From Blastocystis hominis (taxonomy: Eukaryota > Sar > Bigyra > Opalinata > Blastocystidae), in NCBI RefSeq assembly GCF_000151665.1, contig NW_013171865.1, positions 92,001-156,000 of the forward strand: a stretch of DNA of 64,000 nt. Reading direction: 5' to 3'. A program made the position numbers and the translations under genes. Positions 20,163 to 32,400 of the stretch are shown piece after piece. Positions within the stretch are counted from its first letter, which is position 1. Each line of letters opens with the position of its first letter. Below the pieces are notes generated by a model. It made no database searches. It saw only the letters and a list, made by a program, of their open reading frames with translations, and was not told where the DNA came from.

Positions 20163-22368
20163 TCACTCCCACACCCCGCTGCCTACGTTATGTATACAGC
20201 TAAACATGACTTCCTCTTCCTTCTGTCTCCCCAGCAGCAGCGTGCCGCGCTGCTTCTTCTCGTCCTCCAGCTGCGCCAGCAATCCCTGCCTCGCCTCCTC
20301 GATCTGCTTGAGCTGGAACAGCATCGCCTTCATCTTCGCCACCAGCTTGGATCGCTTCTCCTCCAACTCGTTGCACTTCTACAGCTCGCTCCTCGCCCCT
20401 GCTACCGACCTCTTCCTTCATCGTGATGTTCTTCACGAGCTCCTGGTTGTCCTCCTGCAGCTCCCCGATTTTCTTCAGACACATCTCTCTCTCCTCGTCC
20501 GCGCGGCGATACTCTTCGCGCAGCCTCGCGATCTCGTCGTCCTTCACCGACACTTTCAGCGCCAGCAGCTGATGCTGCTCCGCCGACACCTGCTCGCCCG
20601 TCGCTCCGGTACTGACCACTCTCCCTTCCTGCAGCTCCAGCACCTCCTTCTTCAACTGCACGATCGTTTCGTTCAGCGATTCCACCTTCTTCTACACCTC
20701 ACTCCCTTTTCGATCCCTCACATTCAGCACGATGCTGCGCTCGTTCGCCAGCAGCAGCTCGTTCGCCTGCTCCAAATACTCCGGCGAGTTGCGAACGTTC
20801 ACGATCGCCGGGATGGGCTCCGCGACCGCCTTTCCTCTCGGCGAGGGCGACTCGACCAGCAGCTGATCCAGCGCCACGGTCGAGTTCGAATGCGATACAG
20901 GCGACATCGCTTCGCTCGAGGGACCCGACACCAACAGCTGTAGCGAGTCGTTTCGCTGCTGCAGCAACGCCAGATCGTTCGAGAGCTCTTTCTCGCGGTT
21001 CTGCAGCGACTCCACTCTCTCCTCCAGCTCGCTGCACCGCTGCTGGTAGCGCAGCACGTCGCTTTGCAGCCGCTTGTTCTCTTCCAGATACGTCGTCAGG
21101 CGATTCTCAAGCTCCGCCTTCCCGCGCAGCTCCGCCTCCAGCGAAACCAGCTTCGTCTGGTACTCCCCCACATCCAAGTGTCCGTTCTGCAGCTCCTGCA
21201 GCTGCTTTTTGTAGGTCTGGCATAATTGCTCCGTTTTCTGGAGTTGCAGATTTTGCTCCGAAAGCACCGAAACCTGCGTCTGCAGCTTCTGGATCTCCCG
21301 CGCCGCGTCGTTCTTCGTGTCCTGCACCGTCTTCTCTAATTGGGACACTTTCGATCGCAGCTGTCCCGCCTCTTCCTCCGCTCGCTCCAATTCCTGCTGA
21401 AACAGCGACGTCTGCGCGGCGGAGAGCGGCCCCGAAGTCTCCACCGGCGTCGACAACTCTTCGATCTTCTTCTGCATCTGCAGATTGGTCGTTTGGTGGG
21501 TCTGCAGCTGGCTGTGGAGCGAGTCGATCTCCTGCAACGCATCGTCGCGCTGCTTGGTGAGCGCGCTCAACGTCTTCTCGAAATCCTCCTTCTCGACGCG
21601 ATACTGAATCACCAGCTCTTGGAGACGGTGATACTCCTTCTCCATTTCGGAGTCTTGGCGTTGCAGCGGCGCCGTCGACGGCGTTGGATCGCTCCAGTCG
21701 CTCCAATCCTCTTCCAAGGGACCATTTCCCTCCTCGGCCAGAAGATCGTCGAACTCGCGCAGAGGCAGGTCCTCGATGTCGTCCTCCGAAATTCCTTCCG
21801 GTTTCATGGTCGCTAGGACTTCCTGGATCAGCTCCATCAACACATCTTGGATCTGCTTGTCCAGAGAGGTGATTCGCTTGGCTATTTCGCTGCTGTTGGG
21901 TCCTTGCATTGCGAGGCCGAGTGTGATTTTCAACAGGTACACGATTTCATTCTTGTTGTGACTACGGGTAATCGTTCCTCATACGGGTTACTCCACGATA
22001 ATGCTGTCGCTGTCTAGAACTTGCTCACCAGACGCAGTGGCTTCTTCATCCACAATGTCACTTTTTAAATATTCTTGAATCGCTTGGAAAATGGAACGAG
22101 ACTCTTCCAGAGTCACAGACTGGAAATCCTTGACTTCGGGGCCTTCAAAAGAAGAATCACTACACTGATGAAGGATGTCAAGGACTACATTTGCTTAATA
22201 AGATACAGAAAGATTATTCCATCACAGAGATCATCAAAAGAACGAGTTTCCTTAGGAACGTTTGGAAAAGTGTTAATCTGTGCATAAGAGTGATAGTTCG
22301 AATTCAATTACCCAACAAATGAGCGCTTCCTCTATCTGCTGAGGCGACAGATCCATTTTGATACTCAT
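20163..22368 (-). CDS. HOOK-like coiled-coil protein
   Basis: Probable dynein-cargo adaptor. Start ATG 22366-22368. The N-terminal domain resembles the HOOK calponin-like domain ('EEALICWINTF', 'SFDDLCDGIIFLYLIKQ'), then 'VYLLKITLGLAMQG' and 'QIQDVLMELIQEV', matching the HOOK linker just before the coiled coil. About 450 residues of heptad-rich coiled coil follow, then a Ser/Pro stretch and more coiled coil. Six exons; introns 29-34 nt. The genomic stop is at 20163-20165, but no clear TGTTTGTT follows closely; the nearest minus-strand candidate is at 20041-20048. The exact 3' end is therefore uncertain. Confidence 0.65.
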
Positions 22369-22487
22369 TTGACGAGTTAACTCGAGAACAAGAAATCGCC
22401 CCTAATTTTGGAAACGCAAGAATCGAAATCAAGGGAAGGTATAACCGCGGTATCATCAGATCATCATATAATCTATTGTTTGTTGTA

Positions 22488-23544
22488 ATGCGAACTTATT
22501 CCATTCTTCTTTTTGCAATATTGGTACGTAACAGTTGTGTAAGAGCTAATGAGTAGGCTTCGATCGCTTTATCTGTGGATTGTATGCTAATAGGACATCT
22601 CTCAAGATTTAGGCTACAAAAGAATTGACAGATCTAAAGCCGAAAGAAATAAATACGTTGTAACATATGATCTTACAGGTTTGGTCTACTCAACCCAGTA
22701 CCTTGCATTTGTGAAATTATTGACACTAGATATGTTGTCTTGGATAAAGATCCTGTTGCAAGAAATTATAGGTACCTCCTGGTGGTAAAAGCCTAACATT
22801 TAGTTACTGGTTCAACATCTGCAGACCTGTGGCGGAGCCTCCCGTATACGGAAACACCGTGTCTCAGTGCAAGAACAACACTGGTTTGAGCCTTATGGGA
22901 AGGTAATCGCTAGACGGTACCCTCTATCCTGCCTATCAGATCCTCAGCGGTGGTACGTGCTATCACCTTGGAGGTGGTGTGACCGACCAGTATATGGGAT
23001 TCGAGCCCATTGACTATGATGATCCTTCCACGGGAGTTACTCTGGTGTACAAGGGAGGCGACAATTACTACTGCGGCGACAAGGAGCGAAGCTTCCGCAT
23101 TTCGTTCTACTGCATGAACAACCCGACCAACCTCCCGAAGGACAGCGATATCGTGGAGTTCCCTGCCTGCACCTACAATCTCCGCCTGGAGTCCATGTTC
23201 GGCTGCCCCGTCAGCTGCGGAGAGTCGAATCGCGTTCTCTGCTCTGGACGTGGCGTGTGCGGATACGATCGTGACCAGCGCACTGCTCGTTGCTTCTGCA
23301 ATGATGGCTACCACGGAACGGCGTGTGAGAAGCAGGGAGGCGAAGAGGTGGCATTGAGCTCGACCTCGATGATTCTGCTCTGTGTTTCCGGATTTTTGTT
23401 GATTGTGGAGATTGGAGTGTAGGAGAAATGGGGCAGAGGCTGAGATCTAGGCTGATTATGTGGCAGAAGGTGAAGGGATTGCGCTTGGACCCTGCCGCGT
23501 ACGCCAATCTGAACGCTGAGAACATGGGCATGTACGCGATCTAA
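22488..23544 (+). CDS. Type I membrane receptor with MRH and EGF-like domains
   Basis: Likely lectin of the secretory/endosomal route. Start ATG 22488-22490 gives the signal peptide MRTYSILLFAIL. After splicing, a mannose-6-phosphate-receptor homology domain is readable: 'VTYDLTGL', 'SYWFNICRPV', 'VTLVYKGGD', 'FRISFYC' and 'VEFPACTYNL'. The conserved R, E and Y of sugar-binding MRH domains are present. A Cys-rich EGF-like unit follows ('CSGRGVC...CFCNDGYHGTAC'), then one membrane helix, a stop-transfer RLRSR and a short cytosolic tail with YANL, a YxxPhi-type sorting signal. The last intron (32 nt) must be removed to reach the tail. The junctions between exon 1 and the MRH domain are uncertain. 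Stop TAA 23542-23544, with TGTTTGTT about 50 bp later. Confidence 0.7.
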
Positions 23545-23857
23545 GGTGGACGTTGACGAGCGATTGTTGCGTTATTCTTCTGCTATGACTTGTTTGTTCA
23601 ACTATAACGAACCAACGAACGAACGAACGAACAACCGCCTTGTTTAAATTGGTGTAATTTGATGGTATCGAATCATTTGGTCAATCAATCATGGAATCAC
23701 TCATTCATTTCATTTATTATTAAATCACTGAGTCACTGAGTCACTGAGTCACTGAATCATTGAATCATTGTGTCATTGATTCATTGTATCATTGATTCAT
23801 TGATTCATTGATTCAATGATTCATTGACTCAATCATCTGCAATTGCTGCAATTGGGA
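23545..23857. repeat. Simple-sequence intergenic region
   Basis: Contains the 3' flank of the MRH gene with TGTTTGTT near 23592, a short (GAAC)n run near 23611-23630, and then about 110 bp of imperfect 8-bp repeats of the type GAGTCACT/GATTCATT from about 23724 to 23835. The array abuts the 3' end of the PAK kinase gene. No gene seen. Confidence 0.85.
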
Positions 23858-25215
23858 CTATTGCTCTCTGCGGCGATTCAGAATGTCCAGAGCGAAATTG
23901 GCGAACTCCTTAGGGCTACACGCCATCTTCAGGAACGGGTGGTTCAGCATCTGGTTCGCGGTGCCTCTTTCCACGGGATTCAACTCCAAGCAGCGCTTCA
24001 AAAAGTCGAGGAACTGCGGAGACCAGCGCAGCGGGTCTTTCACCGTGGGCGGCGGGCTTGTGTGGATCAGCAGCAGCGCCTACATCGCGACTCCCTCGCT
24101 CCCCCTACTCGAAGCGGCGGCTCTCGATAGTACGGCGGCTCTCCGTCGGCCATTTCCAAGCAGGTAATGCCCAGCGACCAGATATCCACGCTCCCGTTGT
24201 ACTCCGCGCCGCGGATCAGCTCCGGCGCCATCCAGAACGGCGTGCCGACGACCGACTTCCGACGGTCCTGCTCCTTGGTGAGCCCGATGGCGAAGCCGAA
24301 ATCGCCGAGCTTGATTTCGCCCTTCGAGTTGATCAGCACGTTGTCGGATTTGATGTCGCGGTGCAGCTTGTTGTTGCGATGCAGGTACGACAGCGCCTGC
24401 AGGATGTTCAGGCACACGTACGCGATGTATTTCTCCTTGAAGTCGATGTCCTGGCCGAGAATCTCCGTCAAGCAGCCCGCGTCCATCAGCTCCATCGCGA
24501 TCCAGAGCTGGTTATTCCACAGAAAACAATCGCGAAGACCCACCAAATTGGGATGGTTGCACAGACGCTGCATCGCCAGCTCGTTCTTCAGGTTCTGCAG
24601 GTCCGACGCGGGGGAAACTTTCAACGCCACGCGCTCGCCCGTCTCGGTGCTCGTTCCTTTATAGCTACCTCTCATGCATGAGCCATCTCTCATACACCAC
24701 GCCTGAAGCTCCTTCACCGATTCGCTGATTTATTCCGTGGTAGAATTCGAAAGGATCCTCTCTGCGAATGAAAGAGGCTAGAAAGGTTAGGGCAATTGAC
24801 AAACACGCTTACCTTTGTCCAATTCGCGGTCCCACTCCTCTGCGTTAGGGAGAGGCATCGGCCTGTACGGATCATTTAGTAAGGTTAAGCAATCTGCAAT
24901 TGCATCTTTATTCTTAATCGCCATGTCTTGAGTGATGTTATTTGCCTTCAGATAAGGAATCCATTCTTCTGGAAGCCCCGTCCAACCTATCATGAATAGG
25001 ATTATGAAAGGAAACCCAATTCACTGTCTGGGTCAAGCGCAACGTGGTGCATGGCTTGGAAATTTCTAGGATTTGATACTTCTAGAGGGACCCCTACATA
25101 ATGAGCACCAATAATCTTGCTAACATTTTTTCGGTTTTCTTCTAAACATCATCCAGCCAGACGATTTTTGAGTAGCCTTCTTGTCAGAAGTATCCGCTCC
25201 CTCGCGCGCACTCAT
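23858..25215 (-). CDS. p21-activated kinase (PAK/STE20 family)
   Basis: Ser/Thr kinase switched on by Rac/Cdc42 GTPases, controlling actin and polarity. Start ATG 25213-25215. The N-terminal CRIB motif reads 'VSNPRNFQAMHHVALD' and runs into 'FTGLPEEW'-like sequence ('TGLPEEWIPYL'), as in true PAKs. Kinase motifs: P-loop 'IGEGASGVVYKG' (restored only by removing a 31-nt intron after GTG-GT), 'VALKV', 'HRDIKSDNVL', 'DFGFAI' and 'VVGTPFWMAPE'. The last exon starts 'ALLLIHTSPPPTVKDPLRW' after a 29-nt intron. The total is about 390 residues, so the long linker of animal PAKs is missing. The stop is genomic. Confidence 0.88.
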
Positions 25216-25369
25216 TACTACACGATATTAGACAAAAAGACTCGTTGGAGAGTTGACGACGATTCATATCTACATCAAAAATGCATAATACGTACCTTTC
25301 CAATAATTATTGCCCATTGTCTTTGCCATTACCAATCGCGGTTATTTTTAATCAATTTGTTATAGAAAA

Positions 25370-26192
25370 ATGAAGGCGGAAATTATATCGGTAGCTACTC
25401 TATCGGCTGTAAATGGGTAGAGATGGATCATGGACAAACTCGTTCCTTTCGGAATTGATGATGACGTACAACTGAGGGGTTTTATTAAACATAGATGGTC
25501 GGAGAGTATCTGGGAACTGTACTCGAGGACGACAGCTATGACTTGGACTATAAATTGGACTTTGTGCAGTCCTATATTCAGGACTTGTCAGAACAAGTAG
25601 CTTTTGGGTGGTCGAACGATCGGTAGAATATTAAACCTTTTCTAGACGATCTCCGGGAGTTTTTGTCTGAAGAGAGTGATTCGAAAGCTGTTTCGGAGAC
25701 GGTAATTGAAAAAACGCACACACCTACACTCCGAGAACGAATTAATAAGGAGCGAGAAGAGGCCAAGAGTCACGAAACGGAGAGAAAGGCGATGTGAGAC
25801 CGTGTGCTGCATTGTTTAAATCGCAGAGACATTAAGCAAATGAAGCAGAGAGAACAGCTGTTGAATACTTATGGCTTTGATGTGGTGGAGACAGATCAAG
25901 ATGGGAACCTGATCTATCGAGAAAAGAAGGTGATTCCGGTTCTTGGTATCGATTGTAGGAGGAAAGCGAGCCGCTAGAAGGAATCAACCAAAATGCACTG
26001 CGAGTGAAGATGGCAGAGAAAATGAAGGTGGGAATCTCTTATCTCCTTAAGTTGCAGAGAGAAGAAATGAAAGCCGCTCACGATAGTGAGGTGAAGAGGA
26101 ACAAGGAATTAGAAGCCAAGCGTAAAGCCGATAAGGAAAAGCGCAAAACCCAAAAGCAAGAGCGGAGAGGCCGCGGAGGTAATTTTATGTGA
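25370..26192 (+). CDS. CCDC43-like charged coiled-coil protein
   Basis: Start ATG 25370-25372. Five introns of 29-33 nt. The N-terminus ('RWIMDKLVPFGIDDD', then 'VGEYLGTVLEDD') resembles the small helical fold at the start of CCDC43, and the C-terminus is a Lys/Arg/Glu-rich coiled coil ending in 'RRGRGGNFM'. Function of this family is not known. Stop TGA 26190-26192, followed by TGTTTGTT at 26204-26211. The identification rests on weak overall resemblance. Confidence 0.45.
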
Positions 26193-26355
26193 CACAAGTT
26201 TATTGTTTGTTTAGAGACCAGATGGTGAAAAGAGATCGATGTCATTGCATGCGGATCACGGCAGAATCCGCAGAAGAGGCTTATTTATCGATTCAACAGG
26301 GCGTATATTCTGTCGAGGAATCCATTTCTCAGATATATTAAAGCATTTGCGAAAT

Positions 26356-28043
26356 ATGTTCAAGTAAAAGTTACTCACTTGGCCTAAGGAATATAGGAAG
26401 GGATCTGGCATTCAAAAGAAATTGGCCGAGGCCTTGCAGGATGTGAATTGGGGAGCTTCCAGCACTACAATGAATGAAATTGCAGAGGCTTCCTTTTACG
26501 AGTAAGATTTTCATTGTTGTGCGTGAGCCAATAGAGATGACTTTAAAGAAATCTTTGCAACGATCTGGAAGAATCTCGATTCGTCTCAGAAGAACTGGAG
26601 AGTGATGTTCAAGGTGGGATCGTAATGTGGAGTTGATCATCAGGCGATTTCCCTGCTTGAGTATCTCCTGAAGAACGGAGTGGCCACCTGTGTGGACGAA
26701 ACCCGCGACCAGATTTTCTATTTGCGCAGTCTGGAGCAGTTCAGCGTGATGGACCAGGGCAAGGAGCGTGGCCAAGGCGGTTCGCTTTGTTTTTCTCTTT
26801 CCACTCTAGTGCGTGACAAGGTCCAAGTGATTCTGTCGTGGATCCAGGACGACCAGACGATGCAGATCGAGCGCCAGAAGGCTCGTCGTCTGAAGAAGAA
26901 GTTCTCTGCGACCAAGTCGGTGGGCAGCTCGCCCGTTCCTCCCGCCTCGCAGCCCTCCGTGTTCAGCCAGACCGCCTCCAAGGCGGGCACCGCCGTCAAG
27001 GGCTTCTTCAACAACCTCGGCTCCAAGCCCACGACCCCCACGACGCCCACCGGTCCCAGCTACAAGGTCCAGGGCGGCGAGCTGGGCGGCATTCCCGTGT
27101 CGGGACAGGTCATGGCGCCCTCCTCCACCGCGAACTCCGCGGCCAGCAAGCTGAAGAGCGGCATCGCGTCCTTCGGCCACAAGGTCGGCGGCGCCGTCTC
27201 CAGCGCGGCCGCCACCGTCTCCGCCGCCGCCGCGCAGACCGTGGCCGCTGCGAAGTCCCCGAGCACTCCCGCGTAGGCTTCGTCGCCGCGGCGAAACTAA
27301 CGCGCAGGGAGCGTCGCTTGACCCCGCTGCGGAACTTCCGCGACCTCCCCGATGACGACGAGCCCGTGACGCCGGAGCCCGAGCCGGAGCCCGAGCCCGC
27401 CCCTGCGCCCGCCAAGGCCGCGCCCGCGAAGCCGAAGGCGACGCGCGTGACGAAGGAGGCGAAGGCGCTGTTCAACTTCGGCGACGCCACGCCCAGCTTC
27501 GAGGAGACCGCCGAGCCCGAGCCTCAGGCTCAGCCCGCTGCCGCCTCCACCGACTTCTTCGCCCCCGCCGCTCCCGCTCTGGCCCAGTCCTCCGCCGCGG
27601 CCGACCTCTTCGCGCCCCAGCCCGCGCAGGCGAAGCAGCAGCCCGCCGCGCAGCCTCAGCCCGCGGCGGCGAAGAAGCCCGCGGACGACTTCGACTTCTT
27701 CACGGACATCCCGAGCGCCCCCGCGCAGCCCCAGCAGACCGATGCTTTCGGAGGATTGCTGGATTTCAGCATGCCCGCGCAGCCCCAGCAGCAGCCCCAG
27801 CAGCAGGCGATGGGCTATGGACAGCAGATGTACCAGCAACAACCCATGCAAGGACAGCAGATGTACCAGCAACAGCAACAGCAGCAGCCGATGCAGAATC
27901 AGCAGATGTATCAGCAGCAAATGTACCAGCAGCAGATGTATCAGCAGAGACTGTATCAGCAGCAAATGTATCAGCAGCAGATGTATAGACAGCAGCAGCA
28001 GCAACAACAACAACAACAGAGAGGCTATGGTCAGGGCTTCTAA
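26356..28043 (+). CDS. Epsin-like clathrin adaptor (ENTH domain)
   Basis: Bends membranes and recruits clathrin in endocytosis or endosomal traffic. Start ATG 26356-26358; introns of 30-35 nt. The ENTH domain covers the first about 150 residues ('GASSTTMNEIAEAS', 'NWRVMFKAISLLEYLLKNG', 'DDQTMQIERQKARRL'). The disordered tail carries adaptor-binding words: 'LFNFGD', 'STDFF', 'ADLF', 'DFDFF' and a clathrin-box-like 'LLDFS'. The C-terminus is Gln/Met/Tyr-rich (QMYQQ repeats encoded by an impure CAG array at about 27825-28010). The 35-nt intron at about 27273-27307 joins the two long frames. Stop TAA 28041-28043, followed by TGTTTGTT. Confidence 0.85.
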
Positions 28044-28129
28044 ACATTGCATAATGAGTTGTTTGTTTGAACCAATCAGCTTGGGTTCCCCGTTTCCACT
28101 GTACTTTAACCACAAACCACAATAAAGTG

Positions 28130-29458
28130 ATGAGAGGTATTCTTTGCATTGCCTTGATCCTAGCAGTTGCTTCTTGCGAGTCCGAAACTGGAAAACATTT
28201 TTATCTCTAGGGTACACAACTACATCAACATTCCCAGACAGATCAAGATTGTCGCCACTTCCTACTATAATGCAGGATATCAGGTACGATTCCAGATTTT
28301 GTTCGAAAGATAGTTGGGAGAACAGACCGCCGATCTTATTCGCTACCATATCGAAGCGGACGACAACATGCAGAAGAAGCTGATTCCGTTCTATCATACC
28401 CCCGAGGGAAAGAAGTGGTTCGATCACTTTTACGAAATCAATGTATTTCCGCGTGTTCCAATCGCATCCTAGCTGCACACCTTCCCCGACTACATGGACG
28501 AATTGCGCGGATTGGCCGATGGCTCCAAGATGGATTTCTACGTGCTGTTCCTGAACATGCTTCAGGAGGAATTCAGCTACGTGGTTCCCAGCCACCTCTC
28601 CTACACGCCCGCGACGCACTGTTCCGATTACATCATGAAGACGGAAGACAACGCGTACATCGTGCACAACGAGGACGGCTCGGGCATGATGGACTTCAAC
28701 CACACGGTCCTCGTCTCAGAAGAGGTCTACCACCGTACCTCCCTCCTCCCTTCTGTCATGTCCAGACGGCCGCTTGGTTTCGCGCTACACCGCGTTCACC
28801 TACGCCGCGCAGATCCCCACTGCCGGTAGGACGCTCCGCTTCCCTCTTTTTTCTCTAGCCTACGGATGGAACGCGCACCTCGCCTTCACCATGAATTACC
28901 TCATCACCAAAACCACCGGTTTCCACGGTTCCACGTTTCCACTGTAGACCTGGACGGCGTGGGCCGCGTGTTCGTGGGCCGATCGCTTCTGGACGCCGAG
29001 TCGCTCGCGGATGCATCGGCGCGTCTGACGCGGTACTCGCTGGCCGCGGGACACAACCACCAGTTGCTGGATCTGCAGACAGGACGATTGCTCGATTTGG
29101 AGGTCGCGCCGTTCTGGCAGGTAGGACGCATCGCATGCGCATCATCTTCATTAGTATGGAGTGTTCGTGAGCACTCCGGGAAGACCGCACTGGCACGCAA
29201 ACTCGTATAATGTGGTGAATGCGGATGATGTGGGCCTGCCGAACTCGATTGCGCGCGATGAACGGGCGGCGGAGATGAAGGTCCCGACGACGCTGGATGA
29301 GATGATTGAGGTGCTGGGAGACACGAAACATCCCGAGTGGCCGATCTATAATGATACGACGCTGAATACGATCGTGATTAATTGGAAGGAGCGCACGGTG
29401 ACGATTTATATTGGAAATCCGAAGGAGAAGAACGTGCTTATGACGATTCCTATTTAGG
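28130..29458 (+). CDS. Secreted C45/AAT-like N-terminal nucleophile hydrolase
   Basis: Start ATG 28130-28132 gives a signal peptide (MRGILCIALILAVASCE). Seven introns, 30-34 nt. The pattern fits the peptidase C45 / acyl-CoA:6-APA acyltransferase family: a pro-segment with 'ELRGLADGSKMDFYVLFLN', then 'ATHCSDYI', where Cys would become the N-terminal nucleophile after self-cleavage, 'VHNEDG', 'YGWNAHLAFTMNYL', and 'HNHQLLDLQTGRLLDLE'. Members hydrolyse amide bonds of small acylated compounds; the substrate here is unknown. Secretion or lysosomal delivery fits a gut protist. Stop TAG 29456-29458, then TGTTTGTT 29472-29479, only 11 bp before the next ATG. Confidence 0.65.
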
Positions 29459-29490
29459 GAGTTGAATGGCGTGTTTGTTGCACACACAAA

Positions 29491-32400
29491 ATGTCTGAAG
29501 AAAAGGAGAAGTTCATCCAGTCGGTCGTGGAAAGGGTGAAGAACGAGTACAGCGAGAGTAGGGGAGAGCACGGGCGATGGCTGAGGATGTAGCGAAACAG
29601 GTCGTTTTGTTCCAAGGAGTCCTGAATTATCTTAAAGACCTCTCGGTGGACAGAGTCCAGCAGGGAGTGATCAGAGATATTCAAGATTCACTAAAAACGG
29701 TGGTTTCTCTGACTGTGCCGGTTCTTGAGTAACCTCATGCATAGAAGCTCGGTAATATAGATTTAAACAAAATGATTATTCAATTTTGGGAGCTCATCAC
29801 AAAGCTGCGTCCTATGTGTATGATTTCAAAACTGTGTGAAACAAAGACATCGGAGAAGTCATCTCCAGTCTGCTTTCATTGAGCGAGAAGGAGGACGAAA
29901 TCAAGGAGTTCGTTTTTAGTGCCTTCTCCAATCTCTACATCTTCGTTCTTTTGCAAGTCAATCGTTCTCTCCGTGACAGCTCCAACGAAGAGAGAATGTG
30001 GAAGCAAGCGGAGCGTCTGCAATCCGAGCTTCTCTCCGTACCCATTTCCCTTTTTTTCTTCTTATTTTTGTTTAGTACTTCGATAAGGGCGGCCGTCTCT
30101 CTGTGATCTGCCTCCACTTCGTGCATCTCTGCTGCCATTACTTCACGCATCGCGATCACGGCGTTTTCTATGAGGGAAACGCGGGAATCACCGAGCAGTC
30201 GATTCGCTTCTCCCTCAACGATATCTCCGAGCGCAACAGCAAGCTCCTCGACGAGAAGAAACTCCGTGACCGCGGTTATGTACCCCTTTCTCGTGCGTTT
30301 CATCCAGAAATGCGTGGAAATGCTGATCCAGGCGCTGTGCTCCAAGGCCTCCATTTTCTCCTTCCGGCACAAAATAATCGCGGTGAACGGGCTGTTCTCA
30401 CTGATGACGCACCGCAAGGACTTCATCCCGGTGCTGCTCCCCGTGGTTTTGCAATACGAAGTGGGCCGTCGCCTTCCTCTTGTTTCTTCTTTAGATCTCC
30501 AACAACGCCATCCGCTTCGTGATTCTCTCCAACATGCTCCGTCTCCTCAAGCTCCCTTCCGTTCCTCTCTTTTTCTCTCCCTTTCACCGCTAGTTCATCG
30601 CCTACGAGCCCCAGATTCTCCAGTTTCTCCGCGCCAACGAGGTACGCCAGGACGCCATCGACCGCTGCCGCGACCAGCGCAAGCACATCGCCGCGCACTT
30701 CGAGCGCCAGCAAGTCCAATGTCTCCGCTTCTCCTTCCCTTCTCCGCAGATCGTCCTCTCCCTCTGGACCCTCCCTTCGCGTTCTCCATGAGCACATGGC
30801 GCGACACGCTCTACGAGAAGGAGGTCCAGGCCGTCGACGCCCTGCTCAAGACCGAGCTGCTCCGCACGCTCCGCGCCCCGGCCATGGACTTGTAGGCGTC
30901 CGCCGAGCCGGTGAAGCGCAGATCGATGGTCCCGCTATCGCGGTTGGAGCGGCTGCCCGTCGCCATGCTCGCCACGCTGGTCATGCAGAACCTCTTCAAC
31001 CAGCCGCGCGTTGGCTTCAGGACTCGCTGGATGACCGCTAGATGGACGCAGCGTCGCTCAAACGGCACAGAGAGTCCGTCGATCTGCAGAAACGCGTCAA
31101 GGCCATGCGCACTTCCCTCACCGAAACCGACCTCCTCGATGAATCCGTGCGATCCCAACTCCTTCGATCCGCTCTTACACGCATCCTCGCGTTCACCTCC
31201 CAGACGCAGATCGAAAGTCGTGCGCCAATCATTTCGCTCGATTCCATTGTGTCGTTAATCGCGGTGATGGATCGAAACCAAGGCATGGCTTCGCCTTCCC
31301 GCTCATTTTTAGTCTTCGAGATCATTCGAAAGGTGTTTCACCCCTCCGAGGAAATCGCCAATCCCGCGGGAGAAACCATCGCCGAGGAACATCCCTTCGG
31401 AATGGTTTGTCGCGAAGCGGGCTCCAACATTTCGCTCGCTTTGGCGTTTCTCCGACGAGTATTTCCAGAAAAAGGCCCTTTTTGTAGTTATATATTCGGG
31501 ACAAAATCTACCAAAAACGCTGCGCACAATTGGGACATGAGCCCCAATCCCTCTACATGGAGGTCTCCGACCACTTCATCCTCTCCTATCTCGACTCTCT
31601 CTGTTTCCCCGTTTCCCCTTTTTAACGGAGTAGACCGTCGTGTGGAAGAGACGGAGGATCTTTCCTGCGCGTCGGACCTGGTGAGTCTACTAACGCAGTG
31701 TCCCCGCGTTCCCGACGAAGTCTTCGTGTACATGATCACGAGCTTCTCGCAGACGGCCAAGCAGCTGCTCGACGACTTCTCCGTGAAGGTGCTGGTCGAT
31801 CTGATGAAGCTGCCCTCGCTGGTTCCTCGCTCCTTAGCCGCTATGCTGGGTCTTTCCAAGTCCTACCAGAACCCTACCAACAACAACAACAACAACAACA
31901 CGAATAATCCAAACAATAACAATAGTACTAACACAACCAATAGCTCGAATGGCGGCTCTTCCACGGCGTCGAACGCGTGGATCCAAGCGATGATCGGTCT
32001 GCTTCGCGGCTCTCCGGCCATCCAGCACTATCTCGAGGCCTTTCTTCTTCAAGACGATCCCCACTCCCATCTTGCCCGCACTCTCCAGCAGTTCGCAGCC
32101 TTCCACGACGGCGTCTTCGTCCTCCCGCCCATCGCCGAGGACGCCGTCGTGCAGCGCGCCGGCCAATTCACGCTCGTCACGCCCGAAACCGCCATGCAGC
32201 GCGCCCGCAACAACCGGCAGAGGCCCATTCTCGAGCAGCTCCCGCAGCTCTCGCGCGTGCTGCCTCTGTTAGCGCTAACAGCCGTGCAGATCCAAGCGCT
32301 CCCGCGCCTTCTGGAGTCGCTGGGCTCGCTGGAGAGCATGGCGATCGACGCGAAAACCCAGCTCGTAGCTCGCTCTGCGCGCGTGTTCTCTAGATCCAGA

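Noticed and set aside
22477-22484. TGTTTGTT directly before the MRH-gene ATG as a 3'-end signal
   Set aside because: No plus-strand gene ends there; the upstream HOOK gene runs the other way. Probably chance or an unrelated use.
23724-23835. CRISPR-like or telomere-like array
   Set aside because: Units are only 8 bp, without spacers, and do not match a telomere repeat; it is a simple minisatellite.
27297-28703. 468-codon minus-strand frame over epsin and the C45 gene
   Set aside because: Leu-rich low-complexity translation of CAG-type repeats; the plus-strand epsin tail and C45 exons explain the DNA.
31868-31935. AAC repeat as an intron or mobile element
   Set aside because: The frame is open through it on both sides and poly-Asn linkers are common in such proteins.
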